Source: Chlorogloeopsis fritschii
GTDB taxonomy: Bacteria; Cyanobacteriota; Cyanobacteriia; Cyanobacteriales; Nostocaceae
DNA: 64,000 nucleotides
NCBI RefSeq assembly: GCF_043099315.1
Contig: NZ_CP170746.1
Reading direction: 5' to 3' (one strand)
The notes under the pieces were generated by a model. It was not told the DNA's origin. It worked only from the letters and a program-made list of their open reading frames with translations, and did not search any database. Below are positions 61,858-64,000 of the stretch, one piece after another (positions within the stretch are counted from its first letter, which is position 1; each line of letters begins with the position of its first letter). The translations under genes and the position numbers were made by a program.

Positions 61858-62538
61858 CTACTCTCTTTTCTCCAGCGTATCGCGCTGTCGCAACAAATCG
61901 ACACCACGAGATGTGCCTAATCGTGTGGCACCCGCCAAAATTAAGTCAAGAGCTTGGTCAATACTGCGAATACCACCTGATGCTTTAATTCCCACCGCTT
62001 CTTTAGCAACTTCCTTCAAAAGTCGCACATCTGCCACTGTTGCACCCCCATTCCAACCTGTACTAGTTTTGAGAAAAGCTGCCCCTGCATCCATACATAT
62101 TTCCGCAGCCAGTCGTTTCTCAGCATCCGTCAGTAGGTTGGTTTCTAAAATTACCTTTACTGTTTGCCCAGTTTCTTCACAAATTTCTGCGATTTCCCTG
62201 TGCACCTCATCAGTTTTACCAGCTTTTAACCAACCCAAATTAATTACCACATCCAACTCAGTAGCGCCATTTTCCACTGCTTCTTGAGCTTCATACAATT
62301 TCACTGCTGAAGTTGTGGCTCCAGTAGGAAAGCCAATCACCGTACAGACTTTTGGCTTTTTACCGTAGAGGTATTCCGCTGCAAAGCGCACGTGAGCAGG
62401 ATACACGCAAACCGCCGCAAAGTGAAATCTATCTGCTTGTTCACACCATTGTTCCACCTGCTCGGTTGTAGCTGTTGGAATCAGTAAGGAGTGATCTATA
62501 TATGGCGCAATATCAATATCTGGATAATCTGCTGCCAT
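61858..62538 (-). CDS. deoC: Deoxyribose-phosphate aldolase
   Basis: 226 residues. Splits 2-deoxyribose 5-phosphate into glyceraldehyde 3-phosphate and acetaldehyde. The Schiff-base Lys157 lies in AFLKTSTGW, Lys185 in VGIKASGGIR, and Asp96 in TELDVVIN, all catalytic and all present. The last residues are polar. It lies upstream of recO on the same strand with an 86-base repeat spacer; deoC and recO adjacency is common in cyanobacteria by recall. Confidence 0.95.
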   Translation of the reverse strand: MAADYPDIDIAPYIDHSLLIPTATTEQVEQWCEQADRFHFAAVCVYPAHVRFAAEYLYGKKPKVCTVIGFPTGATTSAVKLYEAQEAVENGATELDVVINLGWLKAGKTDEVHREIAEICEETGQTVKVILETNLLTDAEKRLAAEICMDAGAAFLKTSTGWNGGATVADVRLLKEVAKEAVGIKASGGIRSIDQALDLILAGATRLGTSRGVDLLRQRDTLEKRE

Positions 62539-62733
62539 TGCTTCTTCTATATAGTGATTGATTATTTATCTTTATATAAACTTAAGACTATTTTAATAAA
62601 TAACTCCACTATATATTTAAGATTTTTCCTGAAAGTTGTCTGATTTGCTTAGTTTTAGTTGTAATTGCTATCCATACCAACATTGTTACCATTATGTATT
62701 TTGCCTAGACATCTTCTAGGATTCAAGTATTAA

Positions 62734-63888
62734 TTATAACTTTTTTCTCTTACTACCTACTAGAAAATCCAAGATAGTGTGGGCTAATCCTTTAGATGCT
62801 AAATAAGGCACACCATTACCGATGGTTTTAAACATATTAGTTAGTGACATATTCTCTGGAAAAACGAATTTTGCAGGTAAAGATTGTATTGCTAAGGCTT
62901 CAGCTACAGAAATTCGTCGTGCTTTGTAGGGATGTAAATGTACTTCGTTATTGCCATAGCAAGCGGTAGGAGAGTAACGCCATCTGTGCAGACGTTTGTA
63001 GGATTTTCTGGAATCATCTCCTTCATCAATGCTACCGAATTTTGTAATACCTGCCCTTGGTTGAAAATAGTGTTTGGCATTGGGGTGGTGGAGCACATCA
63101 TTTTTTCTAAACCAGTATTCAACGGTTAGCTCCACAGGAATATCTTGAGGGCAAGGCAAAATAGAATCTTCTTGAAAAGGTGAACTTTTACTCCAAGGAT
63201 AAGTAAATACTTTTTCTTTGTTAAATAATACGTATTTTTCCCAAGGGAAAATTTCTCTAGTAAATTGATTATAATTTAATATTTTTATCCCTAAATCTTT
63301 AATTAAAGATATTTTGAATCCCAATAAGATAATTCTATCTCTATCTTGAGGCACGCCGTACTCAATAGCATTAATTAAACGCTCTGTTAATAAATAACCA
63401 GCTTGAATTAACTGCCGTTTTTTTGCTTCAAAAAACAATTGATGTTTTTTTGTCTTCCACAAACCTTTAACATTCTCAAATAAAAAGAAATCTGGTTGTT
63501 GTTGACAAATTAATTCAATGTAAGCATTTGATAGTTTGCCATTATCTCCCAAGTATCCTCTATTTTTACCACCAATTGAAAAGTCAGGGCAGGGAGGCCC
63601 GCCAATAAATCCAATAATATTATTAAATTGGCGGCAGTCTTGTACTAATTCTTGTAAGTAGATTGCTTGTAATTTTTCAGTGAGTTTAGTAACATCTGCT
63701 TCTTCTCCGAAATGGTATCCGTATGCTGGTAACGGTAGATTTAAATTAGCTCGACAATAGCGGTATGCTTCCATAAATGAGGAAGAAATTTCATTCACAT
63801 AAACAATATTAAAACCACTGGTTTCAAAGCCTAAATCTAGAAATCCCGAACCAGCAAAAAAGGAGAAAATACTGGGGCGATCGCTCAT
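62734..63888 (-). CDS. C5 cytosine DNA methyltransferase
   Basis: About 384 residues. Motif I FFAGSGFLDLGFE, motif IV GGPPCPDFS with the catalytic Cys, motif VI FENVKGL, motif VIII QDRDRIILLG, target-recognition region between VIII and IX, and motif X IGNGVP are present. ATG 63888 is used; a TTG five codons upstream is in frame. No restriction gene is visible to its left, but the next 97 bases only reach the window edge. It may be solitary. The recognition site is unknown; CGATCG methylation is one possibility in this group. AT-rich compared with neighbours. Confidence 0.9.
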   Translation of the reverse strand: MSDRPSIFSFFAGSGFLDLGFETSGFNIVYVNEISSSFMEAYRYCRANLNLPLPAYGYHFGEEADVTKLTEKLQAIYLQELVQDCRQFNNIIGFIGGPPCPDFSIGGKNRGYLGDNGKLSNAYIELICQQQPDFFLFENVKGLWKTKKHQLFFEAKKRQLIQAGYLLTERLINAIEYGVPQDRDRIILLGFKISLIKDLGIKILNYNQFTREIFPWEKYVLFNKEKVFTYPWSKSSPFQEDSILPCPQDIPVELTVEYWFRKNDVLHHPNAKHYFQPRAGITKFGSIDEGDDSRKSYKRLHRWRYSPTACYGNNEVHLHPYKARRISVAEALAIQSLPAKFVFPENMSLTNMFKTIGNGVPYLASKGLAHTILDFLVGSKRKKL

Positions 63889-64000
63889 TGTTAAATTCGA
63901 CAAGCGGCAAGCAGAATTGTGTGTTTTAAACTAATGTATATTAGCGCCTTTTTCCGCTGCTTGTAGTTGCATGATGCCAAAAAACGATAAAAGCAATCTA

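Noticed and set aside
1..64000. Search for tRNA, rRNA, riboswitches, prophage or integrase genes
   Set aside because: No cloverleaf, rRNA-like block, known aptamer core or phage-type gene was recognised by eye; a covariance-model scan would be needed to exclude small RNAs.

Overview
The window looks like chromosomal DNA from a filamentous, probably heterocyst-forming (Nostocales-type) cyanobacterium. The evidence is many GCGATCGC (HIP1) octamers, cyanobacterial gene types (ccmP carboxysome shell protein, plant-type ndhD, a Tll0287-like haem protein, DUF3124 lipoprotein, RppA/RppB-like two-component pair), a moderate G+C content, and heavy loading of intergenic spacers with short tandem repeats and small hairpin elements. 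I cannot name the species. No rRNA, tRNA, phage or large transposon was found.

Layout. 1-4.3 kb: the 3' part of a GH1 beta-glucosidase, an RppB/RppA-like kinase-regulator pair, and an unknown membrane-anchored protein with an internal duplication. 4.4-9.2 kb: a small membrane protein, then an ion-homeostasis group (2-TM ion channel, TrkA-type NAD-binding protein, DUF3124 lipoprotein, CPA1 Na+/H+ antiporter). 9.5-21 kb: two major-facilitator-type transporters, a phosphoribosyltransferase, a polysaccharide export protein, an AEC carrier, a VanY-type peptidase, an SDR enzyme, murG and small hypotheticals. 21-21.8 kb: a REP-associated tyrosine transposase (RAYT) flanked by two copies of its likely palindrome. 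22-32.3 kb: an MrpD/NdhD-like subunit, typA, a dead Ser/Thr kinase, a VapBC module, an orphan addiction-module antidote-like gene, a frameshifted HD hydrolase, prs and an intact Ser/Thr kinase. 32.4-45.3 kb: bioD, an M20 amidohydrolase, TRAP transporter membrane subunits, a DJ-1/PfpI protein divergent from a LuxR-type regulator with a decayed second PfpI copy, a Tll0287-like haem protein, ndhD, a MerC-type protein, a two-spacer CRISPR remnant without cas genes, the TRAP binding protein, ccmP and a pentapeptide-repeat protein. 45.8-64 kb: smc, a PRC-barrel protein, a 1574-residue double hybrid histidine kinase with an XRE regulator, a DUF3137 protein, a GT4 glycosyltransferase, the recO/MFS overlapping pair, deoC, and a C5 cytosine methyltransferase.

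The most unusual layer is not a gene cluster but the small repeats. At least five families of non-coding elements occur in two or more copies here. They are sometimes nested in one another, and in two places they sit in frame inside conserved genes (recO and the hybrid kinase). A third element supplies the C-terminus of a small membrane protein. The RAYT gene with matching palindromes gives a plausible mobiliser for one of these families. Ion and electron transport genes (channel/TrkA/antiporter, MrpD-like, NdhD) and decay products (kinase, HD hydrolase, PfpI fragment, CRISPR) are the other themes.
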